A DNA stretch of 5,150 bases, taken from contig JAAFHJ010000389.1 of assembly GCA_013298325.1 (NCBI GenBank), positions 1-5,150 on the forward strand, in the 5' to 3' direction. Position numbers and translations under genes: made by a program. Shown in pieces: positions 1 through 5,150 of the stretch (position 1 is the first letter of the stretch; the number at the start of each line of letters is the position of its first letter). The DNA comes from Myxococcales bacterium. GTDB lineage: Bacteria > Myxococcota_A > Polyangia > Polyangiales > Polyangiaceae. Under the pieces are notes generated by a model. That model searched no databases. It was given only the letters and a program-made list of their open reading frames with translations, and had not been told where the DNA came from.

Positions 1-1548
1 GGGGACGCCGCCGGCATCGCCGATCCGCGGGTGCCAGAGGCGGCGCACGTGGCGCTTGGCGAGCGTCATCGCGGCATCAAAACGGAGGATTGGGAACTGT
101 TTCGCGACGTCGACAATCGTTTGAAGAAGCGCCTCGCGCGCCTCAGGATTCAGGATGTCGATCTGGGCGGTATCGTTCCACGGGGTGCTCGTGCCATCAT
201 TTCCGTGATAGATATAGCGGACTTGATCGGTTTGTTTATCTCGGAATTCAAAGACCACGGCCGCGTCGGATCGGTCGGCGTAGCCGTCCTCCAAGCGGAT
301 TCCGATCTGGTCATCGCCGAGGTCGGTGCCGGTGAAACGGTAGTTCTTGTAGGGGGGCCGGGCCGCCTGAAGGAACCACTCCGGGTGCTCGTGCATCCAG
401 CGGGAGTCGAGGCCGGTGTGGTTGGGGACGACATCGCCACAAAGGCGAATTCCGCGGATTTTTGCCCGCTGGCGCAGCTCGTCGAGGGCGGCCGGTCCGC
501 CGAGCGCTTCGGCCACGGTGTAGTCTTTCAGCGAATAGGCCGATGCGGCGATCTCGACGTCGTCCGGGGCGCGACCGGCCGTCTTGATCGCTTTGCTCGC
601 CGGGCTTCGCTCCCAAAGACCGATCATCCAGAGGCCGGTGATCCCGCGGGAGCGGAGAGCGTCGAGCTCTGCATCGGGGATCTGATTCAATTGTTGAATC
701 GGATATCCGTAGCTACGACTCAGTTGGTCGAGCCATACATAGATCGCCTTCGCAAGGATGACGACTTCCGGCATCCAATCGCGATCTTCCGTATAATTGA
801 CTTCGGGTTCTGGCTCGGGTGCGCGGCGATTCCCTTCGGCATCAAACGGGGAAGCGTCGTGGGCTCCGTCGGCGCCAAAGAAACCGCCCGAAAACGCCGG
901 CAATTCTCCATGGGCAGGCCCTGGGTGGTGCTGCTCGTAGCGCCGAATTTCCGCGGCGCGGGCCTCGCGGTGCTCGGCGACGTGGCGGAAAAACGTTCGA
1001 AATTGAGGAAGTTCCGCGAGGGGGCGCCAGCGATCGCAGAACCAGGCGAGCTGGGCTTCGGCGTCGTTGCCGGCGACGAGCGGGCTCCGCAAGAAGGCTA
1101 AAATTCCGCGTGGTTGATCGAAGTCGTTCTGCTCACGCCCCTCGGGGGCGTCGTCCGCCGAGAAGCCGGCGTCGACGACGGCGAGGGCCGCATCCCGGTC
1201 GGCGGGGAGCGCCTCGATGAGAGGGGCGCGAATGGTTGAAAAGACTGGATTTTCGGCGATTCCGTCGACGAGCGCGAGTTCAAGGAGGGCGATGCGTCGG
1301 TCGTCGTCCCGCCTCGGATCGAGCGGTTCCCGGGGCGGGAAAGCGGTGACGGTCGCCTGGGCGGCGCCGGTCGTCGAAGCGGGGGCTCGCCGCGGGGCGA
1401 ACACATCAAGAAGTACCCGAAATCCGTCGCACAAAAGGGCAGCTGCGGCCCCTTCCGGGTACCCGTCGACGTCGCGGCCATGGGGCCGGGGGACGCCGCG
1501 ATAGGCGCGACCGGGGGCGGGGAGGGACCGTTCAGACTGGGGCGCCAT
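1..1548 (-). CDS. GH13 alpha-amylase-family glycoside hydrolase (C-terminus beyond window)
   Basis: Reading the minus strand from ATG at 1548 gives 516 codons with no stop before the left edge, so the gene is 3'-truncated here. The barrel part is clear. A WMIGLWERS segment lies at about residues 307-315. GH13 conserved region I, DVVPNH, is at 372-377. YHGNDGTSTPWND is at 447-459. Conserved region II, RFDAAM, is at 489-494, with D491 as the expected catalytic nucleophile. The general-acid Glu and the third catalytic Asp would lie beyond the edge. Residues 1-250 are a hydrophilic region with many charged and Trp/Phe residues that I cannot assign to a domain. No signal peptide is visible, so a cytoplasmic enzyme acting on alpha-glucans or maltooligosaccharides is likely; exact specificity is unknown. 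An in-frame TGA at 1584-1582 and no earlier start codon fix the ATG. A weak AGAGG (1555-1551) sits only 2 nt before it. The gene probably shares a transcript with the lipoprotein gene 33 bp upstream. Confidence 0.9.
   Translation of the reverse strand, partial: MAPQSERSLPAPGRAYRGVPRPHGRDVDGYPEGAAAALLCDGFRVLLDVFAPRRAPASTTGAAQATVTAFPPREPLDPRRDDDRRIALLELALVDGIAENPVFSTIRAPLIEALPADRDAALAVVDAGFSADDAPEGREQNDFDQPRGILAFLRSPLVAGNDAEAQLAWFCDRWRPLAELPQFRTFFRHVAEHREARAAEIRRYEQHHPGPAHGELPAFSGGFFGADGAHDASPFDAEGNRRAPEPEPEVNYTEDRDWMPEVVILAKAIYVWLDQLSRSYGYPIQQLNQIPDAELDALRSRGITGLWMIGLWERSPASKAIKTAGRAPDDVEIAASAYSLKDYTVAEALGGPAALDELRQRAKIRGIRLCGDVVPNHTGLDSRWMHEHPEWFLQAARPPYKNYRFTGTDLGDDQIGIRLEDGYADRSDAAVVFEFRDKQTDQVRYIYHGNDGTSTPWNDTAQIDILNPEAREALLQTIVDVAKQFPILRFDAAMTLAKRHVRRLWHPRIGDAGGVP
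684..700. repeat. Short AT-rich inverted repeat within the amylase gene
   Basis: GATTCAA (684-690) and TTGAATC (694-700) are exact inverted arms around a 3-nt spacer. They lie in one of the few AT-rich patches of the amylase gene, in codons for Pro-Ile-Gln-Gln-Leu-Asn-Gln just before the barrel segment. It is most likely incidental to the coding sequence. Confidence 0.6.
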
Positions 1549-1581
1549 CGCCTCTGTCGTATCGTGATTCGACGACTCCGG

Positions 1582-2724
1582 TCACGGAGACTGATTGCGC
1601 GCCACGACCGGGAGCGACACCGCCGCGAATTGGAGCCTGCGCTCGGTGGCAGGGGCGTGGTCAACCGGCGGTGAGCCGTTCTCTCGCTGGACCGTTGCGC
1701 CGACCAACACGAAGGCAATGCGCCGATCTCGCTTGGAATAGTAGGTCGCCGCGCTCGAGCGTGGGTCGACGAAAGCCCGTGCCTGCGTCGCGGATGCCGT
1801 CTCGAGAATGGACGTCTGGCCGGCTTTGGTGCGGTCGGCGGTCACCGTGAGTTTGTAGGTCTCTGCTGCGAGGGTTTCCGGGTCGACGTCGACGACCTGG
1901 GTTTCGCCGAACGCGATCGGGCGCGTGATGGGGGAGCCGGCATCGACGGTCACGTTCGCGTCGACGGGGACGGAGAGTCCGTCGGGGGCGATGTAACTCG
2001 TCCCGGAGGCGGCATGCACAAGGATGCTGCCGGCGACGCTATCGGGCAACGCCCACGTGGCCACGTGGGCATTCGTCTGGTCTTCGCGACCTACGCCGGC
2101 GCGCATGGGGAGGAAGGGGGAGGCGCAGCGACCGCCTTTGGCCTTGAACGTATTGGTTCCGAGCGTTTCGCAGCCTTCGGCGGCGATGACGATGGGGGTG
2201 GTCGTCGGATCGGCGAGCGCTTCGTTCTGGTCTTTGGCGACGAGCACGGGGAGGGCAAACTGGCTCTTCGGGTCGACGGCGGTCTTCAACGCGGCGCAGC
2301 TGAGCGACCCCTTGCTGCGCTCAAGGGCGGCGACCACGAGCGCGTCGTAGGCCTGGACCTCCTTCGAGGTGGCGGCCGTCTTTTTGAAGCGGCTGCCGGG
2401 TACGAAACGGGCCGTCGTGACGTCGACACCGACCGCATTTCCGGCCGCCATTTGCTCTTCGCTGGGCTCTGCGCGGGCTTGATCGTCGCTGAGGCAAAAA
2501 CGGAGCGCCGGGAGCGTGTACGAACCGTGGACGAAGAGGACGCCCGGCGCGAGCTTTGCAACGCCGTCGCTCGCCGGCCCCAGGTTAGCGTCACCGCCGC
2601 CCGGTCCGTCGCCGGCTTCGGGGCCTCCGTCGGGCGTTCGCGTTTCGGTCGTCGCAATCGCTTCGCTGGCGCAGGCGGCGAGGGGGAGGGCGAGAAGCAC
2701 GAGGAGGGTGGAGCGAAGGCGCAT
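1582..2724 (-). CDS. Predicted outer-membrane lipoprotein of unknown function
   Basis: This is a complete 380-residue protein. Residues 1-17 form a short basic start plus hydrophobic stretch ending in lipobox LAAC (15-18), so C18 should be lipidated. The next residue is Ala, not Asp, which suggests sorting to the outer membrane. Residues 26-55 are a Gly/Asp/Pro linker. The mature part has four further cysteines (C77, C143, C185, C200), possibly two disulfides. Segments GVLFVHGSYTLPALRFCL (61-78) and SILVHAASG (233-241) begin two beta-rich halves and faintly resemble the 'FVHASPDAPAVD' strand of DUF4397-type repeats. That resemblance is weak and from memory. The ATG is the first possible start, because an in-frame TGA lies at 2730-2728; no Shine-Dalgarno is visible. 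It probably leads an operon with the amylase-family gene. I do not recognise a specific function; surface carbohydrate or cell-surface binding would be a guess from context only. Confidence 0.85.
   Translation of the reverse strand: MRLRSTLLVLLALPLAACASEAIATTETRTPDGGPEAGDGPGGGDANLGPASDGVAKLAPGVLFVHGSYTLPALRFCLSDDQARAEPSEEQMAAGNAVGVDVTTARFVPGSRFKKTAATSKEVQAYDALVVAALERSKGSLSCAALKTAVDPKSQFALPVLVAKDQNEALADPTTTPIVIAAEGCETLGTNTFKAKGGRCASPFLPMRAGVGREDQTNAHVATWALPDSVAGSILVHAASGTSYIAPDGLSVPVDANVTVDAGSPITRPIAFGETQVVDVDPETLAAETYKLTVTADRTKAGQTSILETASATQARAFVDPRSSAATYYSKRDRRIAFVLVGATVQRENGSPPVDHAPATERRLQFAAVSLPVVARNQSP
2051..2070. repeat. Perfect 20-bp palindrome inside the lipoprotein gene
   Basis: The half-site GCCCACGTGG is followed immediately by its exact reverse complement, with no spacer, centred on 2060/2061. 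It contains two CACGTG hexamers and a central TGGCCA. Because of the symmetry, both strands read Ala-His-Val-Ala-Thr-Trp-Ala in the lipoprotein frame and its mirror (lipoprotein residues 219-225). The flanking bases (C at 2050, A at 2071) break the symmetry. Confidence 0.9.
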
Positions 2725-2737
2725 ATTTCAAGGCGCA

Positions 2738-2751
2738 GCATGCCGCATGCC
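2738..2751. repeat. Tandem 7-bp repeat upstream of the lipoprotein start
   Basis: GCATGCC occurs twice head to tail (2738-2744 and 2745-2751), 13 bp upstream of the lipoprotein ATG on its 5' side. Each copy contains the palindromic hexamer GCATGC. The position would suit a small regulatory site or 5'-UTR element, but two short copies can also arise by chance. Confidence 0.5.
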
Positions 2752-2780
2752 GTTGGTGATTGCGAAAGGAACGAGCGCTT

Positions 2781-2809
2781 TTGACCGGGCTGCCGGCGCG
2801 GGGTAGGAT
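2781..2809 (+). promoter_or_regulatory. Candidate sigma70-type promoter for the kinase operon
   Basis: TTGACC at 2781-2786 matches the -35 consensus at five of six bases. TAGGAT at 2804-2809 matches the -10 consensus at four of six, with an ideal 17-bp spacer. Transcription would start near 2816, leaving a leader of roughly 150 nt before the kinase ATG. The alternative reading is that AGGA at 2805-2808 is the ribosome binding site of a small ORF starting at 2815. The two readings are hard to combine, since a start near 2816 would remove that ORF's start codon. Confidence 0.4.
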
Positions 2810-2814
2810 AGCCG

Positions 2815-2961
2815 ATGTGCCAGCTTGAGAAATTGGCACATTTTGGCGCACCGCTCGCGCGACGATTTGCCGGGTTCTCGGCGATCTTGGGCGGCAAGGT
2901 ACTTGCCCAAGGGGCGATCCCCCGTGCACTGTGGCGCGCCTCCGTCTTGCTCTCCCGCTGA
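2815..2961 (+). CDS. Possible 48-residue leader ORF upstream of the kinase
   Basis: ATG at 2815 is preceded by AGGA (2805-2808) at 6-nt spacing, the best ribosome binding site in the window. It opens 48 codons ending in TGA at 2959-2961. The stop is 6 nt before the kinase ATG and in the same frame. The product starts MCQLEKLAHF and ends ALWRASVLLSR; it is basic, with alternating hydrophobic and Arg residues and no recognised domain. By my count about 34 of 48 codons end in G or C, which is compatible with coding but somewhat lower than the neighbours look. A 48-codon open frame is common by chance in GC-rich DNA, so this may be untranslated leader. If real, it could be a small protein or an upstream ORF coupling translation into the kinase. 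Confidence 0.3.
   Translation: MCQLEKLAHFGAPLARRFAGFSAILGGKVLAQGAIPRALWRASVLLSR
2816..2840. promoter_or_regulatory. 25-bp imperfect palindrome, candidate operator or RNA hairpin
   Basis: Outer arms TGTGCCA (2816-2822) and TGGCACA (2834-2840) are exact inverted repeats. Two further inner pairs (TT/AA) match after two mismatches, leaving a 3-nt GAG centre. The element begins at the predicted +1 of the candidate promoter, where a repressor site would act. As RNA it could also fold into a hairpin covering the start codon of the 48-codon ORF at 2815. It lies midway between two divergent genes, so it could serve either direction. Confidence 0.5.
2880..2919. repeat. Leader hairpin flanked by GGCGATC direct repeats
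   Basis: CTTGGGC (2886-2892) and GCCCAAG (2905-2911) are exact inverted arms. Skipping a GGC bulge, AAG (2896-2898) can pair with CTT (2902-2904) around a GTA loop. GGCGATC occurs directly on both sides (2880-2886 and 2913-2919). There is no T-run after it, so it does not look like an intrinsic terminator. It would lie in the 5' leader of the kinase mRNA, about 55 nt before the start codon. Confidence 0.5.
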
Positions 2962-2967
2962 ACCCTT

Positions 2968-4380
2968 ATGCTCGACGTCGGATCTTACGTCACCGCCAAT
3001 GTCCGCCTTCTCCGACCGCTCGGCGCCGGAGGAATGGGGCGCGTCTGGCTTGCGCAGCACGAGGGCTTACACTCGGAGGTTGTTGTTAAATTCCTCTCGG
3101 AGGCCCTCGAAGGGGACGCCGAGGCGATGGAGCGGTTCTCGCGCGAGGCGGCGGCCGCATCGCGGGTGAAGAGCCCTCACGTGGTGCAGATGCTCGACCA
3201 TGGCGTCACCGCGGAGGGGCAGCCCTACATCGTGATGGAGCACTTGGAAGGGCGCGACCTCGGTCAATGGCTCGATAGTCATGGGAAGCTGCCGATCCCG
3301 TCGATTCGTGAGATCGTCGTTCAGCTCTCGCGCGCCCTCGAAAAAGCGCATCAATCCGGGATTGTCCATCGCGATATCAAGCCGGAAAATATCTTCCTTT
3401 GCGACGCCGGTGACGGTGCGCTCTTTGTGAAGCTCCTCGATTTCGGCATCGCCAAAGGGGCGAGCACGCTGAACGGGCGCGGGACGGCGACCGGGAACGT
3501 CATGGGTTCGCCGTTTTACATGAGCCCGGAACAGCTCACCGGCGCCCGCGACCTCGGGCCGCCGACCGATCTCTGGTCGGTAGGGATTGTTCTCTTTGAG
3601 CTTTTGACCGGGAAGCGCCCCTACGAAGCGGAGACGCTCGGCGCGCTCGCGCTCATGGTCCACCAGGAGACTTTCCCCGACGTCCTCGCCTGGGACCCGA
3701 CCCTCCCGCCGACGCTTCGCCCCTTCTTCGCGCGCGCCTGCGCGAAACGCCCCGCCGACCGGTTCTCCCGGGCCTCCGAGCTCGCCGAAGCGTTTACGGC
3801 GGCTTCACAAGGTCTTGAATTTACGGCCCCTCGAAGCGGTCCGGCTTCGGGGCCCCTCGGCTCGATCCCGGCCCCCTCTTTGGTTCCGTCGTCGTCGCCG
3901 ATCGCCTTTCAGGGGACCGGCTCTTCGCGGGGGGAGATCGCCCTCGCGCGTACGGAGGCGACGACCGATGGAAGCCTCGGCGTCGCTCGGAATGCTTCGA
4001 CGATGCCGCCGCGATCGGTCTTTCCCGTTTGGATTCCGGTTGTTGCGCTTGTTGCGCTCCTGGCCGCGGGCGGGCTTTTTTGGGCGGTTCGAAAGGGGCC
4101 GAGCGTCACTTCGGTCGCCACCACTTCGCTGGCGAGCGCTTCTGCCCCGGCGGTTTCGGCCACCGCCACCACGATCGCGCCCGTCGCCACCGCGCTGGCC
4201 GACCTTCCGATCCCGAGCATCCCGAGCCCTGCCGTTCTTCCAAGCGCCCCGACAACTTCGTCTCCGCCCGGCGAAACGCCGGATCGGAAAACAACCGGGG
4301 CGAGCAAGCATGGTAGCGTCCCCATCCGCCGCCCCGTCGCCACCGGGACGCCGACCTCCAATTCGCCCAATGTTTACTAA
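2968..4380 (+). CDS. Membrane-anchored Pkn2-type Ser/Thr protein kinase
   Basis: This 470-residue protein has a complete Hanks-type kinase domain at about residues 7-277. It has a glycine loop GAGGMGRV (19-26), ATP-binding Lys in VVVKFL (K41), helix-C Glu in RFSRE (E60), catalytic loop HRDIKPEN (134-141, base D136), metal-binding DFG (158-160), SPE (186-188) and DLWSVG (201-206). All key residues are present, so it should be active. Activation-loop Thr167, Thr173 and Thr175 are possible autophosphorylation sites. Residues 280-350 are a Pro/Ser/Ala linker, and about 353-374 form a single transmembrane helix. The tail (375-470) is rich in Ala, Pro, Ser and Thr, with no PASTA or other sensor domain visible. 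It should phosphorylate proteins in the cytoplasm; its substrate is unknown. An in-frame TGA at 2959-2961 makes this ATG the only start that keeps the glycine loop. No Shine-Dalgarno is visible. The stop overlaps the next gene by 11 bp, indicating an operon. Confidence 0.95.
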   Translation: MLDVGSYVTANVRLLRPLGAGGMGRVWLAQHEGLHSEVVVKFLSEALEGDAEAMERFSREAAAASRVKSPHVVQMLDHGVTAEGQPYIVMEHLEGRDLGQWLDSHGKLPIPSIREIVVQLSRALEKAHQSGIVHRDIKPENIFLCDAGDGALFVKLLDFGIAKGASTLNGRGTATGNVMGSPFYMSPEQLTGARDLGPPTDLWSVGIVLFELLTGKRPYEAETLGALALMVHQETFPDVLAWDPTLPPTLRPFFARACAKRPADRFSRASELAEAFTAASQGLEFTAPRSGPASGPLGSIPAPSLVPSSSPIAFQGTGSSRGEIALARTEATTDGSLGVARNASTMPPRSVFPVWIPVVALVALLAAGGLFWAVRKGPSVTSVATTSLASASAPAVSATATTIAPVATALADLPIPSIPSPAVLPSAPTTSSPPGETPDRKTTGASKHGSVPIRRPVATGTPTSNSPNVY

Positions 4381-5150
4381 ATCCTTCGGGCATCTTCCGT
4401 GTCCGGCTCGTGCGGCTTGTGTAGCTCCGCTGCTCGCCGTGCTTCTCGTTGCATCGAGCGCGTCGGCCCAGTCGGCGGCCGACATCGCCTCGGCCCGCGA
4501 CCTCGTTGCCGAAGGGCGAACGGCCCGCGACAAGCAGGATTTTCTCACCGCCCGCGAGAAGTTCCGGGCGGCCCACGCGCTTCTCCATGCGCCGATCACC
4601 GGCCTCGATTTGGCGAAGGCGGAGGTGGCGCTTGGGCACCTCGCCGATGCGCGCGAGGTCTGTTTGGACGTGGAGCGCTCGGAGAAAAATCCCAAAGAAA
4701 CAAAGGCTTCGGCGGCGGCGCGCGCAGAGGCTTCGGCGCTTGCGGTGAGCCTCGAAAAGCAGCTCTCTGCGGTGCAGCTCGTCCTTCCGGTGGGGCTGAC
4801 CGACGTGCGCGTCACCGTCGATGATCGCGAGATTCCGGCGGCGGCGCTCGGGGCGAAGCGGCGCCTCGATCCCGGCAGCCATCGCATCACGGCGGCGCGC
4901 CCAGGCGGCCCCGTCCAAGAAATGACGATCACGCTCACGCCCGGCGAGAGCCGCGACGTCCCCCTCGATCCGAAGCCGGCGCCGCCGGTTGTTGTCGAGA
5001 AGAAACCGGAAGAAAAACCGATTGTTCTCGTGCCGGTGGTGACCAAGAAGATGTCGCCGCTCGTCCCGGCGGGTGGGGTGCTTGTGGCGGGCGGGTTGGT
5101 GACCGGCCTCGGCGCGGGCCTCTTCGCGATGAACGCCCTCAAACCGTGTG
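4370..5150 (+). CDS. Secreted TPR/PEGA-like membrane protein (partial, C-terminus beyond window)
   Basis: The frame opens at ATG 4370, inside the last codons of the kinase gene, and stays open for 260 codons to the right edge. A signal peptide is visible at residues 1-33: hydrophobic APLLAVLLVASS, then ASA before QS, the likely cleavage site. Residues 36-130 are Ala-rich and helical with a TPR-like pattern (ARDLVAEGRTARDKQDFLTA, then EKFRAAHALLHAP). About 133-200 resembles a PEGA domain, a beta-fold with VRVTVDDREIP and LDPGSHRITA. A Pro/Lys/Glu linker follows at 201-228, then a Gly/Ala/Val-rich transmembrane stretch at about 230-254. The protein is thus exported, with its TPR and PEGA-like parts outside the cytoplasm. 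Myxobacteria often place such proteins beside Ser/Thr kinases. The 11-bp overlap suggests translational coupling; no separate Shine-Dalgarno is seen. It is probably a scaffold or sensor partner of the kinase (inference). Confidence 0.85.
   Translation, partial: MFTKSFGHLPCPARAACVAPLLAVLLVASSASAQSAADIASARDLVAEGRTARDKQDFLTAREKFRAAHALLHAPITGLDLAKAEVALGHLADAREVCLDVERSEKNPKETKASAAARAEASALAVSLEKQLSAVQLVLPVGLTDVRVTVDDREIPAAALGAKRRLDPGSHRITAARPGGPVQEMTITLTPGESRDVPLDPKPAPPVVVEKKPEEKPIVLVPVVTKKMSPLVPAGGVLVAGGLVTGLGAGLFAMNALKPC

Noticed and set aside
31..1101. Long plus-strand open frame of 356 codons
   Set aside because: It lies exactly antisense and codon-aligned to the amylase gene, whose minus-strand reading has clear GH13 motifs. 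The plus-strand product shows no domain, so it is a GC-bias shadow.
2014..2784. Plus-strand open frame of 256 codons opposite the lipoprotein gene
   Set aside because: The opposite strand has a lipobox, a signal peptide and a sensible layout. The plus-strand product is Arg/Gly-rich without features.
2834..2848. Possible sigma54 promoter (TGGCAC followed by TTTTGGCGC)
   Set aside because: The -24-like TGGCAC is good, but the GC of the -12 element falls one base too close and TTGC is absent. The motif is better explained as an arm of the palindrome.
2728..3060. Minus-strand 110-codon frame ending 3 nt before the lipoprotein ATG
   Set aside because: It overlaps the conserved start of the kinase gene by 93 bp and shows no domain or ribosome binding site. 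Its tight junction with the lipoprotein is probably chance.
4042..4059. Tandem GTTGCGCTT/GTTGCGCTC repeat
   Set aside because: It encodes Val-Ala-Leu twice in the transmembrane helix. It is ordinary codon repetition in a hydrophobic segment.
4067..4081. GC-rich stretch followed by six T, terminator-like
   Set aside because: No stable stem precedes the T-run, and it lies inside the kinase transmembrane codons (Gly-Gly-Leu-Phe-Trp).
3805..5142. Minus-strand open frame of 445 codons
   Set aside because: It is antisense to the kinase tail and the TPR/PEGA-like gene. The product is Arg/Ser/Gly-rich low complexity with no domain.

Overview
The window is GC-rich, and nearly every codon in its genes ends in G or C. 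It encodes a Pkn2-type Ser/Thr kinase with a Pro/Ala/Ser/Thr-rich tail, a secreted TPR/PEGA-like protein with a membrane anchor, and a Cys-rich lipoprotein with a Gly/Asp/Pro linker. This repertoire is typical of Myxococcota, most like the Polyangiales. That assignment rests on gene content and style, not on a marker gene.

Layout. Positions 1-1548 (minus strand) hold the first 516 codons of a large GH13 alpha-amylase-family enzyme that continues past the left edge. Positions 1582-2724 (minus) hold a complete 380-residue lipoprotein gene ending 33 bp before the amylase, so the two probably form an operon, lipoprotein first. Positions 2725-2967 are a 243-bp divergent control region. It contains a sigma70-like promoter candidate, a 25-bp imperfect palindrome, a second hairpin flanked by short direct repeats, and a possible 48-codon leader ORF in frame with the kinase. 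Positions 2968-4380 (plus) encode a complete membrane-anchored Ser/Thr kinase. From 4370 to the right edge (plus) runs a truncated gene for a secreted TPR/PEGA-like protein, overlapping the kinase stop by 11 bp.

How the genes may work together. Kinase and TPR/PEGA-like protein form a tightly coupled pair: a cytoplasmic kinase domain with one transmembrane helix and a featureless extracytoplasmic tail, next to an envelope protein with interaction modules. This looks like a signalling pair in which the partner may supply the sensing that the kinase tail lacks (inference). The amylase appears cytoplasmic (no signal peptide), while its upstream neighbour is exported and lipidated, so their functional link is unclear.

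Two of the four main genes, the amylase and the truncated partner, run off the window. I see no RNA genes, CRISPR, insertion sequences or phage genes. The most notable non-gene structures are the palindrome at the kinase control region, a perfect 20-bp palindrome inside the lipoprotein gene, and the in-frame TGA junctions before genes. I see no convincing evidence for a wholly new system; the best leads are regulatory.
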